Source: Actinoplanes auranticolor (lineage in GTDB: Bacteria > Actinomycetota > Actinomycetes > Mycobacteriales > Micromonosporaceae). Taken from it: DNA of 64,000 bases. Shown here in pieces: positions 17,480-27,452 of the stretch. The stretch lies in the NCBI RefSeq assembly GCF_018332655.1, contig NZ_BOQL01000036.1, positions 62,001 to 126,000 on the forward strand, given 5' to 3'. Under the pieces are notes generated by a model. The model made no database searches and had not been told where the DNA came from. It saw nothing but the letters and a program-made list of their open reading frames with translations. The position numbers and the translations under genes are program-made. Position 1 is the first letter of the stretch. The number at the start of each line of letters is the position of its first letter.

Positions 17480-18097
17480 ATGCACGTCGCCATCCCGCTC
17501 TACCCCCGGTTCACCGCCCTGGACGCCGTCGGCCCGTACACGGTGCTGGGCTTCGCCCCGCAGGTCAGCGTGACCTTCGTGGCGGCGCAGCCCGGCCCGG
17601 TCACCGACGACCTCGGCAGCCTGACCCTGACGGCCACCGCCGGCTACGCCGACCTGCCGCACCCCGACGTCATCGTCGTGCCCGGCGGCCCCGGCACCGC
17701 CGAGGCGATGCGCGACCCGCAGCTGCGGGACTGGCTCCTGGCCGCCCGGCCCCGATGGATGACCTCGGTCTGCAGCGGCTCGTTCGTGCTGGCCGCGGCC
17801 GGGCTGCTGGACGGGCGCCGGGCCACCAGCCACTGGGGCTGGCGCGACGGGCTCGCCGCGTTCGGGGCGCAGCCGGTCGGGCAGCGCGTCGTCACCGACG
17901 GCCCGGTGATCACCGCCGCGGGCGTCTCGGCCGGCATCGACATGGCCCTGACCCTGCTCGCACGCGAGCGCGACGACCGGACCGCGCAGGCCGTCCAGCT
18001 GGCCATGGAGTACGACCCGGACCCGCCGTTCACCGCCGGCTCGCCGCACTCGGCGCCGGACGGCCTGGCCGAGCAGGCACTGGCCCTGATCCGCTGA
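17480..18097 (+). CDS. DJ-1/PfpI-family protein, isonitrile-hydratase-like
   Basis: 205 residues. The nucleophile elbow is SVCSGSFVLAAAG with cysteine near residue 95, and GLLDGRRATSHW follows as in isonitrile hydratase relatives. An acidic N-terminal residue (DAVGPYTVLG) is placed to activate the cysteine. GAGAGGCC precedes the ATG and the GlxA-type regulator lies immediately upstream on the same strand. The substrate is not known; isonitriles or small aldehydes are plausible. Confidence 0.85.
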   Translation: MHVAIPLYPRFTALDAVGPYTVLGFAPQVSVTFVAAQPGPVTDDLGSLTLTATAGYADLPHPDVIVVPGGPGTAEAMRDPQLRDWLLAARPRWMTSVCSGSFVLAAAGLLDGRRATSHWGWRDGLAAFGAQPVGQRVVTDGPVITAAGVSAGIDMALTLLARERDDRTAQAVQLAMEYDPDPPFTAGSPHSAPDGLAEQALALIR

Positions 18098-18152
18098 GCG
18101 TGGGCGCCACATCGGTGGAGGCGCCGGGCCTGGCCGCCTACCGTGTCCCGCT

Positions 18153-18749
18153 GTGGACATCAGCGGAGAGGCCGACGAGCGCTTCGGCGCGGTGGCCGAC
18201 GTCTTCACCCGGGCCTTCGACGACGGGGAGGAGCTCGGCGCGGGCGTCACCGTGTACGCCGGCGGCCGCAAGGTGGTGGAGCTGTGGGGCGGCGTCGCCG
18301 ACGAGCGTACCGGCCGGGCGTGGACCCGCGACACCGTCGTACCGGTGTTCTCCTGCGCCAAGGCCGTCGTGAGCATCTGCACCCACCTGCTTGCCCAGCA
18401 GGGCCGCCTCGACCTCGACGCACCGGCTCGGTGAGCTGATCCGGCGGATCACCGGGCTGACCCCGGGCGCCTACTTCCGCGCGGCCGTCGCCGTCGAGCG
18501 TGGCGTGCGGACCTGGATCGGCGTACCCCGCGAGGAACTCGGCGGGCTCGCCCGCCTGAGCGAGGCGCCGGGCCGCCCGCCGATGCCCGGCCCGGAGACG
18601 CTGATCATGCGGATGGTCACCATGAACGGCGCGTTCGCCTTCCCCGGCCTGGACGAACCGCACGGCTGGAACGATCCCGCCCTGCTCACCGCCGAGATCC
18701 CCGGCGCGGGCGCCGCCTCGTCGCCGCCGTCCGCGACGCCCTCGGCTAG
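18153..18749 (+). pseudogene. Serine hydrolase (EstB/beta-lactamase-like) with two internal deletions
   Basis: Remnant of a class C-type esterase/beta-lactamase-fold gene. The first 92 codons read well and include the SxxK nucleophile motif SCAKAVVS; the frame then stops at 18434. Homology resumes in the next frame at HRLGELIRRITGLTPG and runs to PALLTAEIPGAG. It switches back to the first frame for the last residues, RRLVAAVRDALG, with stop TAG at 18747-18749. The pieces keep gene order but lack most of the middle (including the Tyr-x-Asn region) and part of the C-terminal half, so two deletions are inferred. It overlaps the convergent lyase gene by four bases. Confidence 0.8.
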
Positions 18750-19600
18750 AGCTGTTCGAGCGCCGCCTCGACACTGCCGGCGCCGGCCGGCAGCAACGGC
18801 AGCCGTACGGCGGCAGTCGGAATCCGCCCCTGCGCGTGCAGCACGCCCTTGATGACCGTCGGATTCGGCTCGGCGAACAACGCCAGCGCCAGCCCGGTCA
18901 GCCGATGACCCACCGCCCGCGCCGCGACCGCGTTGCCGGCCCGCCACGAACGCACCAGCTCGGCGAAGCGATCCGTGGCCACGTGCGCCGAGGCCAGGAT
19001 GCCGCCGTGCGCCCCCAGCGCCAGCAGCGGCGAAACGAACGCGTCGTCGCCGCCCAGCACCGCGAACCCGGCGGGCGGATCGGCCATCAGCTCCACCGTC
19101 GCCGCGTCGATGCCGCCCGCCGCCAGTTTCACCCCGGCCACCTTCGGGATCGCCGCGAGCCGGCGCAGCGTCGCGGCCGGCACCACCTGCCCGGTCCGGT
19201 ACGGCACGTGGTAGACGAGGACCGGCACCGGGCTCGCCGCGGCCAGCGCCTCGAAGTACGCGACCACACCCGCCTCCCCGGGCCGGACGAACGGCGGCAC
19301 CAGGCTCAGCACGGCACCGGCCGCGGGCTGGTCCCGGACCGCGCGGACCGCCTCGACCGAGTTCGCCCCGATCACCAGGGTCGCGTCGCGCTCGCGGCAG
19401 ACCCGCGCCACCACGTCCAGCACCGCCCGCTGCTCCTGCGCACTCAACGACGACGGTTCCCCGGTCGTGCCCAGCGCCACCAGACCGGCGGCACCGTCGG
19501 CCAGCACCTGCCGGGCCAGCGACTCCAACGCGTCCAGGGCCACCGACCCGTCGGCGCCGAACGGGGTGATCAGCGGAACGTACACACCGGTGAAGGTCAT
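18746..19600 (-). CDS. Dihydrodipicolinate synthase/N-acetylneuraminate lyase-family enzyme
   Basis: 284 residues of the class I aldolase DapA family. The GTTGEPSSL pyruvate-binding motif is near residue 45, the catalytic tyrosine in VYHVPYRTG near 135 and the Schiff-base lysine in VAGVKLAAGG near 160. ATG 19600 is used; upstream extension would run through the divergent regulatory region. A divergent LysR gene with palindromes in the 71-base gap suggests substrate-inducible catabolism and not housekeeping DapA. The substrate cannot be named. Confidence 0.88.
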   Translation of the reverse strand: MTFTGVYVPLITPFGADGSVALDALESLARQVLADGAAGLVALGTTGEPSSLSAQEQRAVLDVVARVCRERDATLVIGANSVEAVRAVRDQPAAGAVLSLVPPFVRPGEAGVVAYFEALAAASPVPVLVYHVPYRTGQVVPAATLRRLAAIPKVAGVKLAAGGIDAATVELMADPPAGFAVLGGDDAFVSPLLALGAHGGILASAHVATDRFAELVRSWRAGNAVAARAVGHRLTGLALALFAEPNPTVIKGVLHAQGRIPTAAVRLPLLPAGAGSVEAALEQL

Positions 19601-19612
19601 GAGCCCAGCCTC

Positions 19613-19656
19613 TGGCACCCAATGCCATAAGGTCCAGTTCACATTTCTGCGCAGAA
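19613..19656. promoter_or_regulatory. LysR operator region (two dyads)
   Basis: Two palindromes in the lyase-LysR divergent gap: TGGCA-N5-TGCCA (19613-19627), with the interrupted dyad shape of LysR boxes, and the perfect 12-bp TTCTGCGCAGAA (19645-19656). They fit regulatory and activation sites of the adjacent LysR protein. Confidence 0.55.
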
Positions 19657-19671
19657 CCGTAAGCTCAGCTG

Positions 19672-20559
19672 ATGCTGGATGTCCGGCGCCTGCGCCTGCT
19701 CTGCGACCTCGCCCGCCTCGACACGATCAACGCTGTCGCGCAGGCGCACATGTACACGCCGTCCGCGGTCTCCCAGCAGCTGTCGGCCCTGGAACGCGAA
19801 GTCGGCCTGCCGCTGCTGGAACGCACCGGCCGGCGCGTCGCCCTCACCCCGGCCGGCCGGGTCCTGGTCCAGCACGGCGAGAGCGTGCTGGCCGCGCTGG
19901 AGCAGACGACCACCGCGATAGCCGCGCTGGCCACCGGCCTGTCCGGGCCGCTGCGCATCGGCGCGTTCCCCACCGCGGTCCGCACCCTGCTGCCGGCCAC
20001 CCTGGTCGCTCTGGCCGAACGCCACCCCGGGCTGGAACTCATGGTCACCGAGCTGGACCCGGCGGCCGTCCCGGACGCGCTGCGCGAGCACCGGCTCGAC
20101 GTGGGCCTGCTGCACGACTACGACGTCGTCCCGGTCAAGCCCGACCCGATGCTCGACGCCGTGCCGCTGCTGGACGAGACGGTCTACCTGGCGCTGCCGT
20201 CCACCGGCGCGGGATCGCTGCGGGACCAGCGCGACGCGGACTGGATCATGGCGAGCCCCGGGACGCTGTGCCACGACGTGACTCTGCACGTGTGCCGGGC
20301 GGCGGGCTTCACACCCCGGGCCCGGCACCAGGCCGACGACTTCACCACGGTGCTCGCGCTGGTCGCCGCCGGCCAGGGCGTGTCGCTGGTGCCCGAACTG
20401 GCCACAGCGAACCCACCCACCGGCGTCTGGCTCGTGCCGTTGCAGACGCGCCGGCGGACCCGGATCGCGTACCGTCGCGGCGCCGCGACCCACCCGGCGG
20501 TGGCCGCCTTCATCACCGCCATCCGCGCCGCCAGCAGCGGATTCGGCGACCCGCGCTGA
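19672..20559 (+). CDS. LysR-family transcriptional regulator
   Basis: 295 residues. The N-terminal winged HTH (LRLLCDLARLDTINAVAQA, then YTPSAVSQQLSALEREVG) is followed by the periplasmic-binding-like effector domain from about residue 90. It is transcribed away from the DapA-like lyase with two palindromes between, so it most likely controls that gene and itself. Confidence 0.92.
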   Translation: MLDVRRLRLLCDLARLDTINAVAQAHMYTPSAVSQQLSALEREVGLPLLERTGRRVALTPAGRVLVQHGESVLAALEQTTTAIAALATGLSGPLRIGAFPTAVRTLLPATLVALAERHPGLELMVTELDPAAVPDALREHRLDVGLLHDYDVVPVKPDPMLDAVPLLDETVYLALPSTGAGSLRDQRDADWIMASPGTLCHDVTLHVCRAAGFTPRARHQADDFTTVLALVAAGQGVSLVPELATANPPTGVWLVPLQTRRRTRIAYRRGAATHPAVAAFITAIRAASSGFGDPR

Positions 20560-20611
20560 AATCCCCGGTTCGCTGCAACCAGCGGGCCGCCCGGCGGCGA
20601 CGCAAAGCTGA

Positions 20612-21757
20612 TCAGCCGCGCAGCAAGGCGTTGAGCCGGGCGGCCTGCCGGGTGAGGTGCTCGCGTTCAGCGAGGCTGGCCGCGTCCTCGGCCGCCGCGG
20701 CGTAAAGCCGCGCCGCGGCGACCCGGTCACCGTCACGCTCGTGCAGGTACGCCGCGACGGCCGCGTGGCGCGGCAACGCGGGGTCCAGCTCGGCCAGGGC
20801 GGCGAGTCCCGCGCGCGGACCGTCGGCCTCACCGACCGCGACAGCCCGGTTGAGGCGGGCGACCGGGCTGCCGGTGAGGCGCACCAGCTCGTCGTACCAC
20901 TCGACGATCTGCACCCAGTCGGTCTCCTCAGCCGTACGGGCGTCGGCATGCAGCGCGGCGATGGCCGCCTGGGCCTGGAACTCACCCAGCCGGTCGCGGG
21001 CCAGAGCCGCCTGGAGCACGTCGACGCCCTCGGTGATCAGCCGGGTGTTCCACCGGCTGCGGTCCTGCTCGACGAGCGGCACCAGCCGGCCGCCGGGCCC
21101 GATGCGCGCCCGGCGGCGGGCGTGGTGCAGCAGCATGAGCGCGAGCAGTCCCGCGACCTCCTCGTCCAGGGTGCGGGCGGCCAGTTCGCGGGTGAGCCGG
21201 ATCGCCTCGCCCGCGAGGTCCACGTCACCGGAGTAGCCCTCGTTGAAGACCAGATACAGCACCCGCAGCACGGTGGCGAGGTCGCCGGGCTGATCGAACC
21301 GCACGCCCGAGACGGTCCGCTTGGCCCGGCTGATCCGCTGGGCCATGGTCGCCTCCGGCACGAGGTACGCCTGCGCGATCTGGCGGGTGCTCAGCCCGCC
21401 GACCGCCCGCAACGTGAGCGCCACCGCCGACGCCGGGGTCAGCGACGGGTGCGCGCACAGGAAGTACAGCTGGAGCGTGTCGTCGGCCGCCTTGCCGGGA
21501 CCGGACGGCGGCTCGGCCTCGACGCGTACCTCGCGGTGCCGCCGGGACGCGTCGGCGCGGGTCGCGTCGAGGAACTTGCGCCAGGCCACGGTGACCAGCC
21601 AACCCTTGGGGTCGCGGGGCGGGTCGCCGGGCCATCCGCGTACGGCTTCGAGCAGGGCGTCCTGCACGGCGTCCTCGGCCGCGGCGAAGTCGGCTCCCCG
21701 CCGGACCAGAACGCCGATCACCGCGGGGGTGAGGCTGCGCAGCAGGGCCTCGTCCAC
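20612..21757 (-). CDS. ECF42-type RNA polymerase sigma factor
   Basis: 381 residues. Sigma region 2 is at residues 5-70 (FAAAEDAVQDALLEAVRGW), region 4 at about 100-165 (LRAVGGLSTRQIAQAYLVPE), and a long C-terminal TPR-like DUF6596 extension follows, which defines ECF42. Members of this group sit next to DGPF/YCII genes, exactly as here, and the extension is thought to replace an anti-sigma factor. GTG 21757 has GGAG six bases upstream and lies three bases after the YCII stop. Confidence 0.9.
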   Translation of the reverse strand: MDEALLRSLTPAVIGVLVRRGADFAAAEDAVQDALLEAVRGWPGDPPRDPKGWLVTVAWRKFLDATRADASRRHREVRVEAEPPSGPGKAADDTLQLYFLCAHPSLTPASAVALTLRAVGGLSTRQIAQAYLVPEATMAQRISRAKRTVSGVRFDQPGDLATVLRVLYLVFNEGYSGDVDLAGEAIRLTRELAARTLDEEVAGLLALMLLHHARRRARIGPGGRLVPLVEQDRSRWNTRLITEGVDVLQAALARDRLGEFQAQAAIAALHADARTAEETDWVQIVEWYDELVRLTGSPVARLNRAVAVGEADGPRAGLAALAELDPALPRHAAVAAYLHERDGDRVAAARLYAAAAEDAASLAEREHLTRQAARLNALLRG

Positions 21758-21760
21758 ATC

Positions 21761-22168
21761 TCACTCCGTGATGGTCTCGGGCTCACCGTAGGCCGGGCGC
21801 AGTTCGAGCCACTCGTGGATCGGCTTCCCGCCCGCCCCCGGCGCCGCGGACAACTCGGCGGCCAGCTCCAGCGCCCGCTCGTAGCTGTCGACGTCGATCA
21901 TCATCCAGCCGGCGATCAGGTCCTTGGTCTCGGCGAACGGGCCGTCGGTGACCGGCGGGCGCCCCTCGCCGTCGGAGCGCACGAACGTGCCCTGCGGGGA
22001 GAGCGCCTGCTCGCTGACGAACTCGCCGGTGCTCTCGAGCCGGGCGGCGAAGTCGCGCATGTACTGCAGGTGGGCGGACACCTCCTCCGGGGTCCACTGG
22101 TCCATGGGCACGTCGTTGGGCGGCGCCGGTGCGCCGCGGTAGTGCTTGAGCAGCAGATATCTGGCCAT
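21761..22168 (-). CDS. YCII/DGPF-domain protein
   Basis: 135 residues. Family marks are MARYLLLKHYRG at the start, DGPFAETKDLIAGWMMIDVDS in the middle (DGPF motif) and the C-terminal HEWLELRPA. ATG 22168 follows AAGGAG by six bases. It forms a two-gene operon with the ECF42 sigma factor, a known association of unknown physiological role. Confidence 0.92.
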   Translation of the reverse strand: MARYLLLKHYRGAPAPPNDVPMDQWTPEEVSAHLQYMRDFAARLESTGEFVSEQALSPQGTFVRSDGEGRPPVTDGPFAETKDLIAGWMMIDVDSYERALELAAELSAAPGAGGKPIHEWLELRPAYGEPETITE

Positions 22169-22202
22169 CATCGTCTCCTTGAGGCAGTAGGGCCCATTGT
22201 GC

Positions 22203-22700
22203 TCAGACCCGCTGCCTCTCCTCACGCTGACGCACCAGTTCCTCGACGGCGCTGGGCAACGTCGTCTCGAAGTCGATCAGTTTGGCCCAGGTCGGCGTCA
22301 CCACGATGCGGACCATGCCGTCGTACAGCGAGCGGACCTCCGCCTCCCACTGCACCCGCTGCTCGGCGGTCATCGTGTACGAGCCGTTCATCTGCAGGTA
22401 CTCCTGCGGGATGCCGTCGACGACGTCGAGCTCGGCCCGGCCGCGGATGAGCAGGATCTTCGGCGGGTGCACCTCGGTGTCGACGGTCAGCGCGACCGCC
22501 GGGTCGGCCCGCAGCGACGCGAGCTTCGGGGCGTTCTTGGTGGTGCACATGACGATGTGCGAGCCGTTCCAGGTGAACGCGATGGGCACGTTGCGGGGCG
22601 TGCCGTCCTTGGCGACGTACGCCAGGCGGGTCAGATCGCGGGCCAGCAGTTCCTGGCTGAGCGGGCGGTGCAGCACCTCGGTGATCTCGTCCGGTCGCAT
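22203..22700 (-). CDS. Pyridoxamine-5'-phosphate-oxidase-fold flavin/F420-binding protein
   Basis: 165 residues of the split beta-barrel family: RLAYVAKDGTPRNVPIAFTW, then KLASLRADPAVALTVDTE. Such actinobacterial proteins bind F420, FMN or heme. No disulfide or signal peptide is seen, so it is cytoplasmic. It is separated from the YCII gene by 34 bases on the same strand but has its own ribosome site, so co-transcription is uncertain. Confidence 0.8.
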   Translation of the reverse strand: MRPDEITEVLHRPLSQELLARDLTRLAYVAKDGTPRNVPIAFTWNGSHIVMCTTKNAPKLASLRADPAVALTVDTEVHPPKILLIRGRAELDVVDGIPQEYLQMNGSYTMTAEQRVQWEAEVRSLYDGMVRIVVTPTWAKLIDFETTLPSAVEELVRQREERQRV

Positions 22701-24522
<1,822 letters not shown>

Positions 24523-24552
24523 GCCCCCTGCGTCACGCCGGCACGGCGATGG

Positions 24553-25124
24553 TCAGTACGCCGGCGTGACGATGAGGTAGCCCGCCGCGATCGGCACGCT
24601 GCGCGGCTGCTTCTTCTCCGCGCCGAGGCGTTCGTAGAGCGTGCCGAGGCGGCGGCGGACCCGATCACCACGGGCGACGCCGGCGATGATCAACAGTGCG
24701 CGGGTGGTACCGACGTCGGCGTTGACGATGCGTTCGATGGCGATGAAGTACGGAAAGGCGTTGGGCAGGTCCGCCCCGGTCATGACCAGACCGAGCTGGG
24801 CTGCGGTCAGCGGGTTGACCCAGCCGGGCACGGTGACGGCCGGGCGGACCCGTGCCCGCAGGCGGCGGATGCCGGCCACCGCCAGTGCCACGGCCGCCAC
24901 CCGCCGTACCCAGACGAGGCTGTTGCCGGCGGCGTCGGCGCCGATGTAGACGATGGCCCCGAGTCCGAGCACGGTGAGGTAGGCGCCGGCCACGAACCCG
25001 GCCGCCGCCCGTACGGGATGGGCCATGGGGGCGAGCAGCAGCAACGCCACCCGGCGATCGTGGCGGGATTCAGCGCGTCGAGCAGAGCCGGGCCGGCGAT
25101 CCCGGCGAGCAGGGCGGCGCTCAC
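24553..25124 (-). pseudogene. GAP/Sap-family membrane protein, frameshifted and shortened
   Basis: The N terminus (LLAGIAGPALLDALNPATIA) reads from ATG 25124 in one frame. From about 25053 the homologous sequence VALLLLAPMAHPVRAAAGFV continues in another frame. Further on, LGLVMTGADLPNAFPYFIA is well conserved, but the next membrane segment is missing before ARGDRVRRRLGTLYERLG and the C-terminal helix is cut short. GAP proteins are six-helix membrane proteins linked to glycopeptidolipid export in mycobacteria. At least one frameshift and one deletion are inferred. Confidence 0.7.
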
Positions 25125-25390
25125 GGCTGCAGGCCCAGGTGGTCCACTTCGCCGGACCCTGGGTGGCCGGGCCGTCGGAGTCGGCCAGCGCGCCCACGGA
25201 TCGGCGCCGAGCCGGCCCGAACGCGGAAGCTCCTCAGCCGCCCGCTCCCGCCACCGCCGCCTGGCCAGATTAACGAATTACTATTAACGGCAATACACTA
25301 ATTGGCTCGCTCACATGGAATCGGACAAAACATCGCTACATCATAATGACAGTTATGTGGTGCTTCCACACTAGTTGTATGGTGTAGTGC
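25125..25390. other. AT-rich intergenic boundary of an acquired segment
   Basis: Base composition drops sharply at about 25265-25390 (runs such as TTAACGAATTACTATTAACG and ATCATAATGACAG), very unlike the surrounding sequence. It precedes the phage-type endonuclease gene and probably carries its promoter. No terminal repeat was identified. Confidence 0.5.
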
Positions 25391-25825
25391 ATGGGGGAAG
25401 AGTTCGTCCTGTGCGGACGATGTGGGGAGACGAAGCCGCGGTCGGCGTTCTACGACCTTCGGCACACCACTCAACCGAGACGGCCGTGCAAGACGTGCAT
25501 CTCGGAGAGCAAGCGAGCCCGGTACGCCACCAACGGAGGCGACCGAATCTCGCACGCTCAGGTATTACGGGACAAATATCAGCTAACGCCCGCAGACTAC
25601 GACGCGATGCTGGCGGAGCAGGACGGCTTGTGCGCGATCTGCGGCAAGGCCGAACGGGTTCTGGGTCGCGGCGGCCGGCCTCGCCGGTTGGCGGTCGACC
25701 GTGACCACCGCACAGGGGCAGTGCGCCAGCTGCTATGCCACCGATGCAATCTGGTCACGTGGGCCGTGGAAGACAATCCCGGCCTGCTGGATGCGGTACA
25801 CGCCTACCTCACGAGGCATCGCTGA
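25391..25825 (+). CDS. Recombination endonuclease VII-family HNH nuclease
   Basis: 144 residues. The N-terminal zinc ribbon (CGRCGETKPRSAFY, then CKTCISESK) is followed by the treble-clef HNH core of phage T4 endonuclease VII: YDAMLAEQDGLCAICGKAE, VDRDHRTGAVRQLLCHRCN. The DH and final asparagine are the catalytic residues. T4 endo VII resolves branched DNA; host relatives are usually phage remnants. Codon use is atypical (TTA, AAA, TAT, CTA codons) and the upstream DNA is AT-rich, both signs of transfer. Confidence 0.9.
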   Translation: MGEEFVLCGRCGETKPRSAFYDLRHTTQPRRPCKTCISESKRARYATNGGDRISHAQVLRDKYQLTPADYDAMLAEQDGLCAICGKAERVLGRGGRPRRLAVDRDHRTGAVRQLLCHRCNLVTWAVEDNPGLLDAVHAYLTRHR

Positions 25826-25839
25826 CTCAGACGCTGGTG

Positions 25840-26098
25840 CCAACGTGCGGAGTCTGGAACCGACGGTCGGCCGGTAGCCGCTCGTGTGAGCATGCCTGGG
25901 CCACCGCGCGCACCAAACTCCACCGCTTTCCGCGAGACATCGCCGGCAGCGCCACCCAGCCGTCGGCCACTTCCCGGACCCGCGCTCCGAGGGTTCCCTC
26001 CGCGTCGACCTGCGCCCGCAGCCCGGCCTCGACCGCCTTGCGCCGCCGCGCCCCGAGCGGCAGGACGCTGACGGGAACACCGGTGCCGCAGGCCGGTG
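25840..26098 (-). pseudogene. Threonyl-tRNA synthetase C-terminal relic
   Basis: A minus-strand frame reads VPVSVLPLGARRRKAVEAGL, then RAQVDAEGTLGARVRE, matching the anticodon-binding domain of the intact thrS at 44537 (VQISVVPLGAQQRKAA, IEAGLRAQVDGEGTLGARVRE) with a deletion between the two blocks. Further on AVAQACSHERLP resembles AVAAARSHELLP at the end of that enzyme. Only this domain survives, with more internal deletions and no start codon. It lies between endonuclease VII and an MFS gene and overlaps neither. Confidence 0.7.
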
Positions 26099-26204
26099 CC
26101 GGTGGTCACCGACACATGGCCGTCGACGTCACCGACAAACCATTCAGCCGGCCTTTGACGGATCGCCGGCCCTCTTTCCTGCGCGGCCTCCGACGGCCGG
26201 CTAC

Positions 26205-27452
26205 CTAGTTCCGCCGTGCCCCGAACGCTACGAAGGGAATCACTGCGAGTGCCAGTAGGCCGCCGACGATGGACAGAGTGGCGTAGCTGGTGGCGGCCAT
26301 GACCATGCCGCTCGCGAGGCCCCCGCCGGCGCCGGCGAGGGCGACGCTGACGTCGATGGTGCCTTGGGTCTTGGCGCGGGTGTGGTTGGGCGCGTTGTCG
26401 GTGATCATGGCGGTGCCGGCGACCAGGCCGAGGTTCCAGCCGAGCCCGAGCAGGGCCAGTGCCAGGGTCAGCAGCACGACAGAGTCCTCGGGTGTGGTGG
26501 CTGCCACGACGCCGGAGGCGAGCAGGGTGATGCCGGCGGCGACAGCGACCGGGATGCGGCCGATGCGGTCGACGAGGATGCCGGTGATCGGCGAGGGCAG
26601 GTACATGGCGCCGATGTGCACGGCGATGACCAGACCGGTGGCGTGCAGGTCGTGGCCGTGGGCGCGCATGTGGACCGGGGTCATGGTCATCACGGCAACC
26701 ATCACCAGCTGGGTCAGGACCATGGTGACCGTCCCGGCGGTGACGGTGCCGGCGAAACGGCGACCGCGGTCACGTCCGGTGCCCGCGGTAGTGGCGGCTG
26801 GTGGTAGTGCGGTGCGGGAGAACAGCAGCGGGTCGGGGCGTAGCAGCAGGAACAGGATGGTGCCGGCGATGGCGTAGGCGATCGCGGCAAGAGCGAACAG
26901 TCCGGCCAGCGCCGGGATGCCCCAGTGTTCGGCGAGTGTGCCGGCGGGGCCGACGAGGTTGGGACCGGCGACGGCGCCGATGGTGGTGGCGACCAGGACG
27001 GAGCTGATGGCCCGGCCGCGGCGGGAGGGGTGGGCCAGATCGGTGCCGGCGTAGCGGGCCTGCAGGTTGGTGGCGGTGCCGGCACCGTAGACGAGCAGTG
27101 AGGCGAGCAGCAGCAGAACGTTGTCCAGGGTGGCGGCGAGGACCACACCGGCGCCGCCGAGGGCTCCGGTGGCGTATCCCGCGGCGAGGCCGGCGCGGCG
27201 GCCGAGTCGCTGCGACAGGCGTCCGACGAGCAGTGCGGCTGCCGCGGATCCGGCGGTGAACAGTGCGGTGGGTAGTCCGGACAGGGTGGTGGTGCCGAGC
27301 ATGTCGGCGGCGAGCAAGGCACCGACAGTAGCGCCGGCGGCCAGGCCGGCGCCGCTGAACACCTGGGAGCCCATGACGACCGCGAGGGTGCGCCGCTGGA
27401 CGGCATCCTGTTGTTCAGCTGTCGCGGTGACGGGGGTATCGGTGGAAGTCAT
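26205..27452 (-). CDS. MFS transporter
   Basis: 415 residues with 12 predicted membrane helices. The cytoplasmic loop motif between helices 2 and 3 is VGRLSQRLGRRAGLA, and a second GILVDRIGRIPVAVAAG appears at the start of the second half. ATG 27452 follows AAGGAA by eight bases, and the first 38 bases overlap the upstream MFS gene, so they are co-transcribed. The substrate is unknown; the operon also carries a persulfide dioxygenase/rhodanese protein, so export of a sulfur compound is possible. Confidence 0.88.
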   Translation of the reverse strand: MTSTDTPVTATAEQQDAVQRRTLAVVMGSQVFSGAGLAAGATVGALLAADMLGTTTLSGLPTALFTAGSAAAALLVGRLSQRLGRRAGLAAGYATGALGGAGVVLAATLDNVLLLLASLLVYGAGTATNLQARYAGTDLAHPSRRGRAISSVLVATTIGAVAGPNLVGPAGTLAEHWGIPALAGLFALAAIAYAIAGTILFLLLRPDPLLFSRTALPPAATTAGTGRDRGRRFAGTVTAGTVTMVLTQLVMVAVMTMTPVHMRAHGHDLHATGLVIAVHIGAMYLPSPITGILVDRIGRIPVAVAAGITLLASGVVAATTPEDSVVLLTLALALLGLGWNLGLVAGTAMITDNAPNHTRAKTQGTIDVSVALAGAGGGLASGMVMAATSYATLSIVGGLLALAVIPFVAFGARRN

